Below, piece after piece: positions 1-9,155 of a stretch of DNA of 64,000 bases. How positions within the stretch are numbered: the stretch's first letter is position 1; each line of letters begins with the position of its first letter. The DNA is taken from contig NZ_CP114882.2 in assembly GCF_027474525.2 (NCBI RefSeq), positions 2,666,001-2,730,000 of the forward strand. Direction: 5' to 3'. Made by a program: the position numbers and the translations under genes. The notes under the pieces are model-generated. The model saw only the letters and a program-made list of their open reading frames with translations, was not told the origin of the DNA and did no database searches. This DNA is from Flavobacterium lacustre. GTDB lineage: Bacteria > Bacteroidota > Bacteroidia > Flavobacteriales > Flavobacteriaceae.

Positions 1-190
1 TTTCTACTAAACCAGCTGCTTTTACTGCTGCTACCAATGTGGTGTGGTCTTTTGAGTTTACTGCATTTTCTACAATATTTTTTGTTGGATACATTGCAGC
101 TCCTCCAACCATAACTGTTTTTTGTGCAAATGAAGTTGTTCCTAAAGCTACTGTAAATAAGGCAATCGATAAAAATTTTCTAGTTTTCAT
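1..190 (-). CDS. Secreted fasciclin (FAS1) domain protein, 3' part missing
   Basis: The N-terminal 63 residues are visible; the rest lies beyond the left edge. A lysine/arginine start (MKTRKF), a hydrophobic stretch and an SFAQ cleavage site form a clear export signal. The mature part has the opening of a FAS1 domain: NIVENAVNSKDHTTLVAAVKA followed by AGLVE, the conserved first helices of fasciclin folds. Such proteins in Bacteroidota are small exported, probably adhesive or envelope-associated proteins. The ATG at 188-190 is the natural start because it gives the intact signal peptide. The family call rests on a partial domain, so it is likely rather than certain. Confidence 0.75.
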   Translation of the reverse strand, partial: MKTRKFLSIALFTVALGTTSFAQKTVMVGGAAMYPTKNIVENAVNSKDHTTLVAAVKAAGLVE

Positions 191-308
191 AAAATCTATT
201 TTTTTAAGTTATATAGACATTTACGGTGTTTGATTAGGTTTGGTTTTAAAAAAGAAAATTATTTTTAAAATAGGTACTTTTTTGAATGGTGATGAAACAG
301 GAATAAGG

Positions 309-414
309 TCTAATTAGCCCCGATGGCAGCAAGTATCCTTTTTTTGCGTACACCAAAGTTGATTTGGAAAAGTGGTTGCTGTGCAATAAAAAGATACTGC
401 GTACAGCGGGAGGA
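309..414 (+). ncRNA. Probable flavo-1-type structured RNA
   Basis: This gene-free stretch has strong pairing. The arm at 332-347 (AGTATCC, T run, GC) is almost fully complementary to 383-398 (GCAAT, A run, GATACT). An outer CCCG/CGGG pair closes the element (about 318-321 with 407-410), and a small CCAAA/TTTGG hairpin sits inside. The landmarks AGCCCCGATGG, an A/T-rich arm and ACAGCGGGA resemble the flavo-1 RNA motif that I recall from Flavobacteria; this is memory, not a covariance search. The strand is uncertain because the element is nearly self-complementary. It lies between the rpsA terminator and the fasciclin gene. Confidence 0.45.
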
Positions 415-460
415 TTGTTGTATTATATTTAACTGTTGTGCTCCTGAGAAATAAAAGCAC

Positions 461-491
461 AAAAAAAAGTCCCACATTGCTGTGGGACTTT
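461..491 (-). terminator. Intrinsic terminator after rpsA
   Basis: An 11-bp stem AAAGTCCCACA / TGTGGGACTTT with a 4-base loop is followed, on the minus strand, by a run of T. It sits just after the rpsA stop codon. Confidence 0.88.
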
Positions 492-512
492 CTATATTTA
501 AAAAATCAAGAA

Positions 513-2291
513 TTATTTTTTCTCTGATTTTTCCATTTTAGCTTTTAATGCAGCTAATACATCATTGTTATCTCCCAAAGTTGCAGCTGGTGCGTTTGTA
601 GATGATGCAGATGAAGTATTTTCAGTAACCGCTTTCACGTTTTTCTCTTCTTCTTCACGGAAGATTGCAGTGTGAGAAGCAACAACTCTTTTGAATTCTT
701 TGTTGAATTCGATTACTTTGAAATCAGCTGATTCTCCTTTTTTCAATTTCTTTCCGTCTTCTTTTTCAAGGTGACGAGTTGGAATGAAAGCAACGATATC
801 ATCTCCGAATTCTACAGTAGCTCCTTTGTCAACAATTTCAGAAATTTCACCTGTGTGGATAGTTCCAACTGCGAAAGAATCTTCGTATTGATCCCAAGGA
901 TTAGCAGTAGTTTGTTTGTGACCTAAAGATAATTTACGTCCTTCAACATCTAATTCTAATACAACTACGTCTAATTTTTCACCAACATTTACAAATTCTG
1001 ATGGGTGTTTGATTTTCTTAGTCCAAGAAAGGTCTGAGATGTAAATCAATCCGTCAATTCCTTCTTCTAATTCTACGAAAATTCCGAAGTTTGTAAAGTT
1101 TCTAACGATACCTGTATGTTTAGACCCTACTGGGTATTTAGCAGTGATATCAGTCCAAGGATCTTGTGATAATTGTTTGATACCTAATGACATTTTACGG
1201 TCATCTCTATCAAGAGTCAAGATAACTCCTTCAACAATATCTCCTACTTTTACGAAATCTTGAGCAGAACGTAAGTGAGTAGACCAAGACATTTCAGAAA
1301 CGTGGATTAAACCTTCAACACCTTCAGCAACTTCGATGAAAGCACCGTAATCAGCGATTACAACTACTTTACCTTTTACTTTATCACCAATTTTTAAGTT
1401 AGCATCTAAAGCATCCCATGGGTGAGCATTTAATTGTTTCAATCCTAATTGAATTCTTGTTTTCTCATCATCGAAATCAAGGATTACAACGTTTAATTTT
1501 TGGTCTAATTCAAGAACTTCACTTGGGTGGTTGATTCTACTCCAAGAAAGGTCAGTAATGTGAATTAATCCATCAACACCACCTAAGTCAATAAATACAC
1601 CGTATGAAGTAATGTTTTTAACAACACCTTCTAATACTTGTCCTTTTTGTAATTGACCGATGATTTCTTTTTTCTGTACTTCAATATCCGCTTCGATAAG
1701 CGCTTTATGAGAAACAACAACATTTTTGAATTCGTGGTTGATTTTTACCACTTTGAATTCCATCATTTTGTTTACATATACATCGTAGTCTCTAATTGGT
1801 TTAACATCAATTTGAGATCCTGGTAAGAAAGCTTCAATTCCGAAAACGTCAACGATCATACCACCTTTAGTTCTGCATTTTACAAAACCATTAACGATTT
1901 CTCCTGTTTCGTTAGCCGAAATAACTCTATCCCATGATTTGATAGTACGTGCTTTTCTGTGAGATAATACTAGTTGACCTGTTTTGTCCTCACGGATGTC
2001 AATTAATACTTCTACTTTGTCACCTACTTTTAATGCTGGGTTGTAACGGAATTCGTTTAATGAAATAACACCTTCCGATTTTGCGTTGATATCAACGATA
2101 ACGTCTCTATCTGTAATTCTAACAACTACACCTTCTACTACTTCTTCTTGATCTGTAGCGATGAAAGTTTTTGAAACTAAGTCTTCGAATTCTTGTAAGT
2201 TTTTCTCATCAACAGCATCAATACCTTCTTCGAAATTGTGCCAGTTAAAATTTGCTAAAAACTCTTCTTGTGATTTTAATTGTTCAGACAT
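513..2291 (-). CDS. rpsA: 30S ribosomal protein S1
   Basis: Single-stranded-RNA-binding ribosomal protein that helps the 30S subunit capture and unfold mRNA. The 592 residues hold six consecutive S1 (OB-fold) repeats at roughly 50-115, 130-200, 215-285, 300-370, 387-457 and 475-545, with typical GxVxxIxxxGxFV and GLxHxSDLSW signatures. An acidic, Ala/Ser/Lys-rich tail follows. The open frame continues 60 codons upstream to position 2471, but that part is hydrophobic and unlike S1; the protein clearly begins MSEQLKSQEEF, so the ATG at 2289-2291 was chosen. The roughly 180 bases upstream are then 5' leader and promoter. Its own terminator at 461-491 suggests an independent unit. Confidence 0.97.
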   Translation of the reverse strand: MSEQLKSQEEFLANFNWHNFEEGIDAVDEKNLQEFEDLVSKTFIATDQEEVVEGVVVRITDRDVIVDINAKSEGVISLNEFRYNPALKVGDKVEVLIDIREDKTGQLVLSHRKARTIKSWDRVISANETGEIVNGFVKCRTKGGMIVDVFGIEAFLPGSQIDVKPIRDYDVYVNKMMEFKVVKINHEFKNVVVSHKALIEADIEVQKKEIIGQLQKGQVLEGVVKNITSYGVFIDLGGVDGLIHITDLSWSRINHPSEVLELDQKLNVVILDFDDEKTRIQLGLKQLNAHPWDALDANLKIGDKVKGKVVVIADYGAFIEVAEGVEGLIHVSEMSWSTHLRSAQDFVKVGDIVEGVILTLDRDDRKMSLGIKQLSQDPWTDITAKYPVGSKHTGIVRNFTNFGIFVELEEGIDGLIYISDLSWTKKIKHPSEFVNVGEKLDVVVLELDVEGRKLSLGHKQTTANPWDQYEDSFAVGTIHTGEISEIVDKGATVEFGDDIVAFIPTRHLEKEDGKKLKKGESADFKVIEFNKEFKRVVASHTAIFREEEEKNVKAVTENTSSASSTNAPAATLGDNNDVLAALKAKMEKSEKK

Positions 2292-2513
2292 GCTGATTAA
2301 AAATTTGTATTCTGTGTTTTCTCGTGTTTCTTGATGCGGTAGAAAATACAGAAGTTGTTTATATAAATAATTGATACCTAAAGGAAACGCTGACCGCCAA
2401 AAGGTGTGCAAAAGTATGACATTAATATGAATTCGCAAAATATTTTTGAAGAGATAGTAGAAGAAAACCAAAAAGTTAATCGATTAATAATCAGTCGTAT
2501 TTTATAAAATAAG

Positions 2514-2541
2514 AAACCCGATACTTAAAAGCACCGGGTTT
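2514..2541 (-). terminator. Probable terminator of the nucleoside-permease gene
   Basis: A 7-bp AAACCCG / CGGGTTT stem lies 26 bases beyond the stop of the MFS gene at 2568. On the minus strand an imperfect T-rich tail follows, so this is a moderate terminator. Confidence 0.6.
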
Positions 2542-2567
2542 GGTTTATATTTGATTGTGAATTCTAT

Positions 2568-3824
2568 TTAATGGGTCAATTCTCCTAATACTTTTGGATC
2601 ATGTTTGTATTTGAAAACAAAAGGGAAAATAAGTGCCAAAACTAATGCATAACTGGCAAAAGTAATCCAGATTCCAAACCAATCTTTACTTCCGTCCGTT
2701 AAGGTGAAATATTGTTGAATGATGTAACCGCTGGCAAAACTTCCTATTAAGGCTCCAAAACCGTTAACCATCATCATAAACATACCTTGTGCACTACCTC
2801 TAATTTTTGAATCCGTTTGGGTTTCAACAAACAAGGATCCTGAAATGTTAAAAAAGTCAAATGCCATTCCGTATACAATACAAGACATTATAATCATCCA
2901 AAGTCCGTCAGAAGGGTTTCCGAAAGCAAATAATCCAAAACGCAATACCCAAGCTAACATACTGAATAACATCACATATTTAATTCCAAATTTTCTTAAG
3001 AAAAAAGGAATTGCCAAAATAAATAAGGTTTCAGAAACTTGTGAAATAGACATGATTATTGCCGGATATCGAACAGCAATGGTATCTTTATAAATATCAA
3101 CATTGGCAAAATCATGAATATAAGTATCTCCGTAAGCATTGGTCAACTGCAAGGCTGCTCCCAATAACATAGAAAATACGAAGAAAATAGCAAATTTTCG
3201 TTGTTTAAATAATTCGAAAGCATTCAATCCTAAAGCTTTTGTGAAAGAAGCGCTTTTCTCGCCTTTGCACATAGGAGGACATTTTGGTAAAGTAAATGCA
3301 TAAACACCTAACAAAAATGCTACTACACCAGCAATATAAAACTGATTTGCAGAAGTTTCATTATGAGTTAAACTAACTACCCAAAGTGCAACAATAAAGC
3401 CTATTGTTCCCCAAATTCGAATGGGCGGATAATCTTTTACCACATCCATATCCTTTGCTTTTAAGGCATTATAGGCAACAGTAATTGATAAAGAAATCGT
3501 TGGCATGTAAAAAAACATATTAACCAACATCACCCAAAAAAAAGTAGTTGGATTATCGACTTGCGGTAAATAAAACAATGCTATGGCTCCAAGAAAATGA
3601 AGCAATCCGTATAGTTTTTCTGCGTTAATAAATCGATCCGAAATTATTCCGGTTAACGCAGGCATAAAAACAGAAGAAATTCCCATTGTAGAGAATATTA
3701 TTCCAAACTCAGTCCCGGACCAATTCTTATTATTAAACCAATATGCCCCAATAGTAAGTAACCACGATCCCCATATAAAGAACTGAAGAAAGTTCATTAT
3801 TACCAATCTATTTTTAATTCCCAT
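2568..3824 (-). CDS. MFS transporter, nucleoside:H+ symporter (NupG/XapB) type
   Basis: A 418-residue inner-membrane carrier with about 12 hydrophobic helices. The N-terminus (NRLVIMNFLQFFIWGSWL), the TGIISDRF loop between helices 2 and 3, and the PPIRIWGTIGFI segment around residue 130 match the nucleoside-permease branch of the major facilitator superfamily as I know it. The likely role is proton-driven uptake of nucleosides; the substrate is inferred from the family. It sits between rpsA and cmk, the pyrimidine-nucleotide kinase gene. A 71-base gap to cmk leaves co-transcription possible but unproven. Confidence 0.85.
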   Translation of the reverse strand: MGIKNRLVIMNFLQFFIWGSWLLTIGAYWFNNKNWSGTEFGIIFSTMGISSVFMPALTGIISDRFINAEKLYGLLHFLGAIALFYLPQVDNPTTFFWVMLVNMFFYMPTISLSITVAYNALKAKDMDVVKDYPPIRIWGTIGFIVALWVVSLTHNETSANQFYIAGVVAFLLGVYAFTLPKCPPMCKGEKSASFTKALGLNAFELFKQRKFAIFFVFSMLLGAALQLTNAYGDTYIHDFANVDIYKDTIAVRYPAIIMSISQVSETLFILAIPFFLRKFGIKYVMLFSMLAWVLRFGLFAFGNPSDGLWMIIMSCIVYGMAFDFFNISGSLFVETQTDSKIRGSAQGMFMMMVNGFGALIGSFASGYIIQQYFTLTDGSKDWFGIWITFASYALVLALIFPFVFKYKHDPKVLGELTH

Positions 3825-3895
3825 AAGATGAATTGTATTTTATTTAAAAAATAGTAAGCCGTAAAACTACTATTAAAAATGGTATTGAACAAGTT

Positions 3896-4591
3896 TTATA
3901 AGGGATTAGTAACGTCATTTACCAATTCTAAAACAGCATCAAATTGTTCTTGTTTTGTAAGATATGAATTGTCAATTTCAATAGCATCATCCGCCATAAC
4001 CAAAGGCGAATCTTCTCGATTTGTATCAATATAATCACGTTCTTCAACGTTTTTCAATACTTCTTCATAAGTAACGGGATCGCCTTTTTCCTGTAATTCA
4101 TCAAAACGTCTTTGTGCTCTTGTATCTGCACCGGCTGTCATGAATATTTTGAGCTCAGCATCCGGAAAAACTACGGTTCCAATGTCTCTGCCATCCATGA
4201 CTATTCCTTTATTTTTACCCATTTTTTGTTGTTGCTCCACTAATTTAGCGCGAACTTCTGAAATTTCAGCCACTTTACTCACAAAATTAGAAACTTCAAT
4301 AGTTCGAATTTCAGTTTCTACGTTTGTTTCATTCAAATACATCTCAGCAAAACCTAAATCAGGATTAAATTTAAATTCTAATTTAATGAAAGGCAAACTG
4401 TTAATCAATGTTTCTTTATCAAAAAAATCAAGACTGATATAGCCGTTTTGCATCGCAAACAAAGCAACTGCGCGATACATTGCGCCTGTATCTACATATA
4501 CATATCCCAATTTTTTGGCTAATTGTTTTGCCAAAGTACTTTTTCCGGTGGATGAAAATCCATCAATTGCAATAGTAATTTTTTTACTCAA
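3896..4591 (-). CDS. cmk: Cytidylate (CMP/dCMP) kinase
   Basis: Phosphorylates CMP and dCMP to the diphosphates with ATP, in the cytoplasm. The P-loop is at the very N-terminus (IDGFSSTGKSTLA, residues 9-21). YVDTGAMYRAVA (about 32-43) is the conserved nucleotide-binding segment, and MDGRDIGTVVFPDA (about 131-144) is the typical CMP-kinase core, followed by the arginine-containing lid region (AQRRFDEL). Length 231 is normal. It lies 58 bases after porQ on the same strand, so a porQ-cmk transcript is plausible. Confidence 0.96.
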   Translation of the reverse strand: MSKKITIAIDGFSSTGKSTLAKQLAKKLGYVYVDTGAMYRAVALFAMQNGYISLDFFDKETLINSLPFIKLEFKFNPDLGFAEMYLNETNVETEIRTIEVSNFVSKVAEISEVRAKLVEQQQKMGKNKGIVMDGRDIGTVVFPDAELKIFMTAGADTRAQRRFDELQEKGDPVTYEEVLKNVEERDYIDTNREDSPLVMADDAIEIDNSYLTKQEQFDAVLELVNDVTNPL

Positions 4592-4649
4592 AGTATGAAG
4601 TTTAAAGTTCTTAATTCTAAATTGATTCTCTGTTTTTTTATCGGATAAA

Positions 4650-5672
4650 TTATTCCTGAAAATTTATTGTCAGTCCAAAAAGGCTTGTATTTCCAGCTAA
4701 TGTGTATCTGGAATAGGAATAATTGAATTTCAATTTATTTAATTTTAATCCAAAACCTAACGAAACTCCGGAGAAATTGCGTTGTTCCAAAATTTTTAAT
4801 TCTTCAGCTCTACGAAAATTGTAACCAACCCTGAGATTAAACGCTTTTTTAGGAAACAGTTCCGCCCCAAAAATAACGTGACGCAACGCATTATTAACAA
4901 ATGATATTTTTTCTTCATCAGTATTGCCGTCAATTGAGTTTTCGGCACGTACAGGATTAGAAAAAGCAATATTCCATTGTTGTAAATTCTCTAAAGTAAG
5001 ATGCCATCGTATGGGCACATTTTCTAGTTCTTGTGAAACACCGGCAATAATTTCTAAAGGTAATTTTTCGTTTGTTCCCGAGTATGTGGTAAATTGAGTT
5101 CCAATATTTCGAATAACTAATCCCCAATTTACATCGTTTCTTTCGTCTATAAAAAGTGCTCCAATATCTATGGCGCCTCCCAAAGAGCTATAACTTTCTA
5201 AATTCGAAGAAATCAATTTTGCATTCGCACCAATATGAATATCCGTGTTCGGAATATTGTAAGAATATCCTAATGAAAGCGCTATTTCACTACCTGAAAA
5301 ACTACTGGTAGCCTGACCATTTTCATCGTAACCATCAAAATTTCCGTAATTCACATAATTAACTCCTGCCTGAAAAGTTTGCAAATGTCGGTCGTAAGTA
5401 TAGGCGTAAGAAGCTGTTCCGTAGGTGACTTCTTTAAAATAACTTCCGTAATTTAATGCCAAATGATTGTCCATATCCGCATTTATAGTTGCCGGATTAA
5501 AATGTGCCTGATTCACATCGTCATCATAAATTGTGATTGTTTTTCCGCCTAAAGCTGCTTGTCTGGGAGATGTAATCAAATTCAGAAACTGATAGGTGTA
5601 CTTCCCTCCTATTTGACTGTATGAAACAGAGCAAAAGAAGAATAAAAATACAAATAAGAGTTTTTTGAGCAT
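4650..5672 (-). CDS. porQ: Type IX secretion system protein PorQ
   Basis: An outer-membrane beta-barrel protein of the type IX (Por) secretion apparatus found only in Bacteroidota. The 340-residue product begins with a signal peptide (MLKKLLFVFLFFFCSVSYSQ). The mature start GGKYTYQFLNLITSPRQAALGG, with DVNQAHFNPATIN following, is characteristic of PorQ. The rest is alternating hydrophobic/polar beta-strand sequence ending in an aromatic strand (LFGLTINFQE). The T9SS-sorted protein at 39090-39557 would be a client of this machinery. No other por/gld gene is in the window, as expected for a system with scattered genes. Confidence 0.9.
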   Translation of the reverse strand: MLKKLLFVFLFFFCSVSYSQIGGKYTYQFLNLITSPRQAALGGKTITIYDDDVNQAHFNPATINADMDNHLALNYGSYFKEVTYGTASYAYTYDRHLQTFQAGVNYVNYGNFDGYDENGQATSSFSGSEIALSLGYSYNIPNTDIHIGANAKLISSNLESYSSLGGAIDIGALFIDERNDVNWGLVIRNIGTQFTTYSGTNEKLPLEIIAGVSQELENVPIRWHLTLENLQQWNIAFSNPVRAENSIDGNTDEEKISFVNNALRHVIFGAELFPKKAFNLRVGYNFRRAEELKILEQRNFSGVSLGFGLKLNKLKFNYSYSRYTLAGNTSLFGLTINFQE

Positions 5673-5769
5673 GCTTTAAATCGCTATTTTAAAATAGTAA
5701 AACGCAATTGCGAAGATAAAATTATAAATACAATAATTGCGTGTTTGAAACTCACAATTGTAAATAAAA

Positions 5770-5814
5770 ATTCCAAATTCTAAACTAAATAAATCTAGTT
5801 TTTGAATTTGGAAT
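5770..5814 (-). terminator. Terminator of lon
   Basis: A long hairpin with outer arms ATTCCAAATTC / GAATTTGGAAT and inner AAACTA/TAGTTT pairing. A T-rich tail (5761-5770) follows on the minus strand, 22 bases after the lon stop codon. Confidence 0.85.
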
Positions 5815-5836
5815 CTTATTTTAGTGCTTGTATTTA

Positions 5837-8290
5837 TTAAGCTAAATCTTTCGCATTTTTAACTTTTTGAGTAGTCAACGCAATTTTCAGCACCTCACTC
5901 ATTTCTTTTACGTAATGAAAAGTAAGTCCTTCGAGATATTCTGCTTTGATTTCATCAATATCACTTTTGTTTTCATGACATAAAATAATCTCTTTGATAT
6001 TCGCTCTTTTGGCGGCCAAAATCTTTTCTTTTATTCCGCCAACCGGTAAAACTTTTCCACGCAAAGTGATTTCGCCTGTCATAGCAAGGTTTTTCTTAAC
6101 TCTTTTTTGTGTCAACAAAGAAACCAAAGAAGTCAACATAGCAATTCCGGCACTTGGTCCGTCTTTTGGAGTAGCGCCCTCAGGAACGTGTAAGTGAATG
6201 TTATATTTTGAAAGTATATCAGGATTTAATCCTAATAATTCCGCATTTGCTTTAATGTATTCTAAAGCAATTGTAGCCGATTCTTTCATGACAGTACCTA
6301 GATTTCCTGTAATAGTCATTGCGCCTTTTCCTGGAGAAATCAAGGATTCTATAAATAGAATATCGCCTCCAACACTTGTCCAAGCCAATCCGGTAACAAC
6401 ACCGGCAACATCATTATTTTCGTATTTATCTCTTTCTAATCTTGGAACTCCTAAAACATTTATAATGTCTTCGTCAGTCACTTTTTTATTATAAGGTTCT
6501 TCCATAGCAACTGATTTTGCTGCGTTACGGATGATTTGAGCAATTTTGTTTTCAAGACCACGAACACCAGATTCTCTTGTGTAACCTTCAACGATTTTTT
6601 CTAATTGTTTTTTTCCAATGGTCAAATCCTTGCTCGTCAATCCGTGTGCAGCCAATTGTTTTGAAAATAAATGCTTACGTGCAATTTCAACTTTTTCTTC
6701 AATTGTATAACCGGACATTTTGATGATTTCCATTCGGTCTTTCAATGCCGGTTGAATCGCTGCCATATTATTAGACGTGGCAATAAACATCACTTTCGAT
6801 AAATCGTAGCCCATTTCCAGGAAATTATCATAAAAAGCATTGTTTTGTTCCGGATCTAAAACTTCTAATAATGCTGATGACGGATCACCACTGTTACTGC
6901 TTGACAATTTATCTATTTCATCCAGAACAAATACTGGATTTGAAGTTCCTGCTTTCTTTAAACTTTGAATAATTCTTCCCGGCATGGCACCAATATAGGT
7001 TTTTCTATGTCCGCGAATTTCTGCTTCATCACGTAAACCTCCTAACGAAATACGCACATATTCTCTGCCTAAAGCTTCGGCTACAGATCGACCAATAGAT
7101 GTTTTACCAACACCCGGAGGTCCTGTTAAACAGATTATTGGAGACTTCATGTCATTTCGAAGTTTAAGTACAGCCAAATGTTCAATCATTCTTTTCTTAA
7201 CGTCTTCTAAACCAAAATGATCTTTATCTAAAACCTTTTGAGCATGTTTTAAATCGAAATTATCTTTCGAATATTCACCCCAAGGCAATTCTAAAAACAG
7301 TTCTAAATAGTTTCTTTGAATACCAAAATCAGGTGCCTGAGGATTCATTCGACGCATTTTTGATAATTCTTTTTCGAAATGAGTTTTAGTCTTTTCGTCC
7401 CATTTTTTGGTTTTAGCTTTCTGACTCATTTCGTCCATTTCTTCCTCCTGCGAAACGCCTCCCAATTCTTCTTGAATGGTTTTCATTTGCTGATGCAAGA
7501 AATATTCTCTTTGTTGTTGGTCTAAATCAAAACGAACTTTTGACTGAATATCATTTTTTAATTCTAATTTTTGAAACTCAACATTCATAAAACGCAAGGT
7601 TTCAAGAGCGCGTTCTTTCAAACCATTTATCGTCAATAAATCTTGTTTTTCCTTAACAGTCAAATTCATGTTAGAAGAAACAAAATTGATTAGAAACGAC
7701 TTACTTTCAATATTTTTTATGGCAAATGTAGCTTCCGATGGAATATTTGGACTTTCCTGAATAATTTTGATAGCCAATTCTTTTAACGAATCGATTATGG
7801 CATTAAATTCAGTGTCATTTTTCTTTGGCCTTTTTTCAGAAACTTCTTTGATTGTAGCGGTGATATAAGGCTCTTCTGAAACTACTTCTGCAATTTCAAA
7901 ACGTTTTTTTCCTTGAAGAATTACAGTAACATTTCCGTCAGGCATTTTAAGCACACGAAGAATTCTGGCCACCGTTCCTATTTTATTAATGTCGTCTTTT
8001 GAGGGATCTTCGTCTTCTTCATTAATTTGAGAAACCACTCCAATAACTTTTCCGGCTGCATTGGCGTCATTGATTAGTTTTATGGATTTATCTCTTCCTG
8101 CCGAAATTGGAATAACAACTCCAGGAAACAAAACCGTGTTGCGCAATGGCAAAATAGGTAATGAATCTGGTAATTCCTCGTTATTCATTTCCTCCTCATC
8201 TTCCGGAGTTAATAACGGGATTAATTCTGCTTCAGAATCAAATTCCTGAAGTGACAGATTGTCAATAGTGAGTATTTTGTGATTTGACAT
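5837..8290 (-). CDS. lon: ATP-dependent protease La (Lon)
   Basis: Cytoplasmic AAA+ serine protease that degrades misfolded and regulatory proteins. The 817 residues include an N-terminal substrate-recognition domain (about 40-245), a coiled linker, an AAA+ module with Walker A GPPGVGKTS and Walker B VFVLDEIDK, and a C-terminal peptidase. The peptidase carries the Ser-Lys dyad: Ser about 713 in PKDGPSAGIAM and Lys about 756 in GGIKEKILAA. An acidic N-terminal extension (LLTPEDEEEMNNEELPD) precedes the usual LPILPLRNTVLFPG start. The promoter region lies in the 310-base gap shared with the divergent sigma-factor gene. Confidence 0.97.
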   Translation of the reverse strand: MSNHKILTIDNLSLQEFDSEAELIPLLTPEDEEEMNNEELPDSLPILPLRNTVLFPGVVIPISAGRDKSIKLINDANAAGKVIGVVSQINEEDEDPSKDDINKIGTVARILRVLKMPDGNVTVILQGKKRFEIAEVVSEEPYITATIKEVSEKRPKKNDTEFNAIIDSLKELAIKIIQESPNIPSEATFAIKNIESKSFLINFVSSNMNLTVKEKQDLLTINGLKERALETLRFMNVEFQKLELKNDIQSKVRFDLDQQQREYFLHQQMKTIQEELGGVSQEEEMDEMSQKAKTKKWDEKTKTHFEKELSKMRRMNPQAPDFGIQRNYLELFLELPWGEYSKDNFDLKHAQKVLDKDHFGLEDVKKRMIEHLAVLKLRNDMKSPIICLTGPPGVGKTSIGRSVAEALGREYVRISLGGLRDEAEIRGHRKTYIGAMPGRIIQSLKKAGTSNPVFVLDEIDKLSSSNSGDPSSALLEVLDPEQNNAFYDNFLEMGYDLSKVMFIATSNNMAAIQPALKDRMEIIKMSGYTIEEKVEIARKHLFSKQLAAHGLTSKDLTIGKKQLEKIVEGYTRESGVRGLENKIAQIIRNAAKSVAMEEPYNKKVTDEDIINVLGVPRLERDKYENNDVAGVVTGLAWTSVGGDILFIESLISPGKGAMTITGNLGTVMKESATIALEYIKANAELLGLNPDILSKYNIHLHVPEGATPKDGPSAGIAMLTSLVSLLTQKRVKKNLAMTGEITLRGKVLPVGGIKEKILAAKRANIKEIILCHENKSDIDEIKAEYLEGLTFHYVKEMSEVLKIALTTQKVKNAKDLA

Positions 8291-8336
8291 ATTGTAATTG
8301 AGTCATTTTGTCATTAAACGTAAAAAACATTTAATA

Positions 8337-8344
8337 CAAAGTTA
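8337..8344 (-). promoter_or_regulatory. Candidate flavobacterial -7 element for lon
   Basis: The minus strand reads TAACTTTG, a perfect match to TAnnTTTG, about 50 bases upstream of the lon start. No convincing -33 TTG at the usual 17-20 base spacing was found, so this is only a half-match. The rest of the gap 8291-8600 holds nothing else recognisable except weak TATATTTA sequence on the sigma-factor side. Confidence 0.4.
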
Positions 8345-8600
8345 GTGTATTTGTTCATTTATTTCCTTGTAAATCAAATAGTAATGTAACATTAATAAGT
8401 GATTTCTACCTATAAAATCAATCTTTATGCCATAATAAGAACGGTTATTTTATCTGGGTTCAAAAACAACTTTAAATACAATATGGTTTGAAAATATATT
8501 CCTTTTAAGCTCGATAGAAAACTAAATTTACCGTTTATATTTACAAAAGTGTAACAAATAAAAAAAAGTCAAGTCTATAGTATAAATCCCAATCAGTTGT

Positions 8601-9155
8601 TTGAGTTTGTCTAATCAAAATATCGAAGAATTAATTTTGCTTTGTAAGCAAAAAAATCAGCAAGCCCAATTCGAGGTTTACAATCGCTATTGTAAAGCGA
8701 TGTATAATGTTGCGTATAGAATTGTGAAAGATGTACATTTTGCCGAAGATGTCATGCAGGAAGGCTTTTTGAAAGCGTTTACAAAAATAGAAGATTACAA
8801 ACAAGAAGTGGCTTTTGGGGCTTGGTTGAAACGAATTATTGTGAATTGCAGCATTGATTTTTACAAAAAAAACAATCAGTTTCAACCCGAAGAATTAGAA
8901 AAAACATTGTCTAAAGTAGTAGAAACAACTTCGGATTTTACAGAAAATTTAAACTTTAATGATTTAAAAATCAAGCAGGTTTTAGATACTATTCAATCCT
9001 TAAAAGATAATTATCGAATGGTTTTGACTTTGTTTTTTATCGAAGGTTATGATCAAGAAGAAATCAGTGAAATTCTGAATATCAGTTATGCCAATTGCAG
9101 GACTACATTGAGCAGAGCAAAAGACAGTTTAAGAAAAAAATTACTAGAGATATGA
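8601..9155 (+). CDS. ECF-type RNA polymerase sigma factor
   Basis: A 184-residue sigma-70 family factor of the extracytoplasmic-function type. Region 2 (about 20-90) contains FAEDVMQEGFLKAF and the FGAWLKRIIVNCSIDFYKK recognition segment. Region 4 (about 125-180) has the helix-turn-helix GYDQEEISEILNISYANCR. The start is a TTG codon; no in-frame ATG lies close enough to keep region 2 complete, so TTG at 8601 (or 8607) is the best choice. The stop overlaps the next start as ATGA, so coupled translation with the membrane protein downstream is expected. It probably controls this four-gene operon and other envelope genes. Confidence 0.92.
   Translation: MSLSNQNIEELILLCKQKNQQAQFEVYNRYCKAMYNVAYRIVKDVHFAEDVMQEGFLKAFTKIEDYKQEVAFGAWLKRIIVNCSIDFYKKNNQFQPEELEKTLSKVVETTSDFTENLNFNDLKIKQVLDTIQSLKDNYRMVLTLFFIEGYDQEEISEILNISYANCRTTLSRAKDSLRKKLLEI

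Noticed and set aside
2292..2471. 60-residue N-terminal extension of ribosomal protein S1
   Set aside because: It is hydrophobic and unlike any S1 start. MSEQLKSQEEF at 2291 gives the normal family length; the extra frame is just an open stretch in AT-rich leader DNA.
9095..9151. Upstream start for the anti-sigma gene
   Set aside because: It would place 19 codons inside sigma region 4 coding DNA. The ATG overlapping the sigma stop is the normal operon junction.
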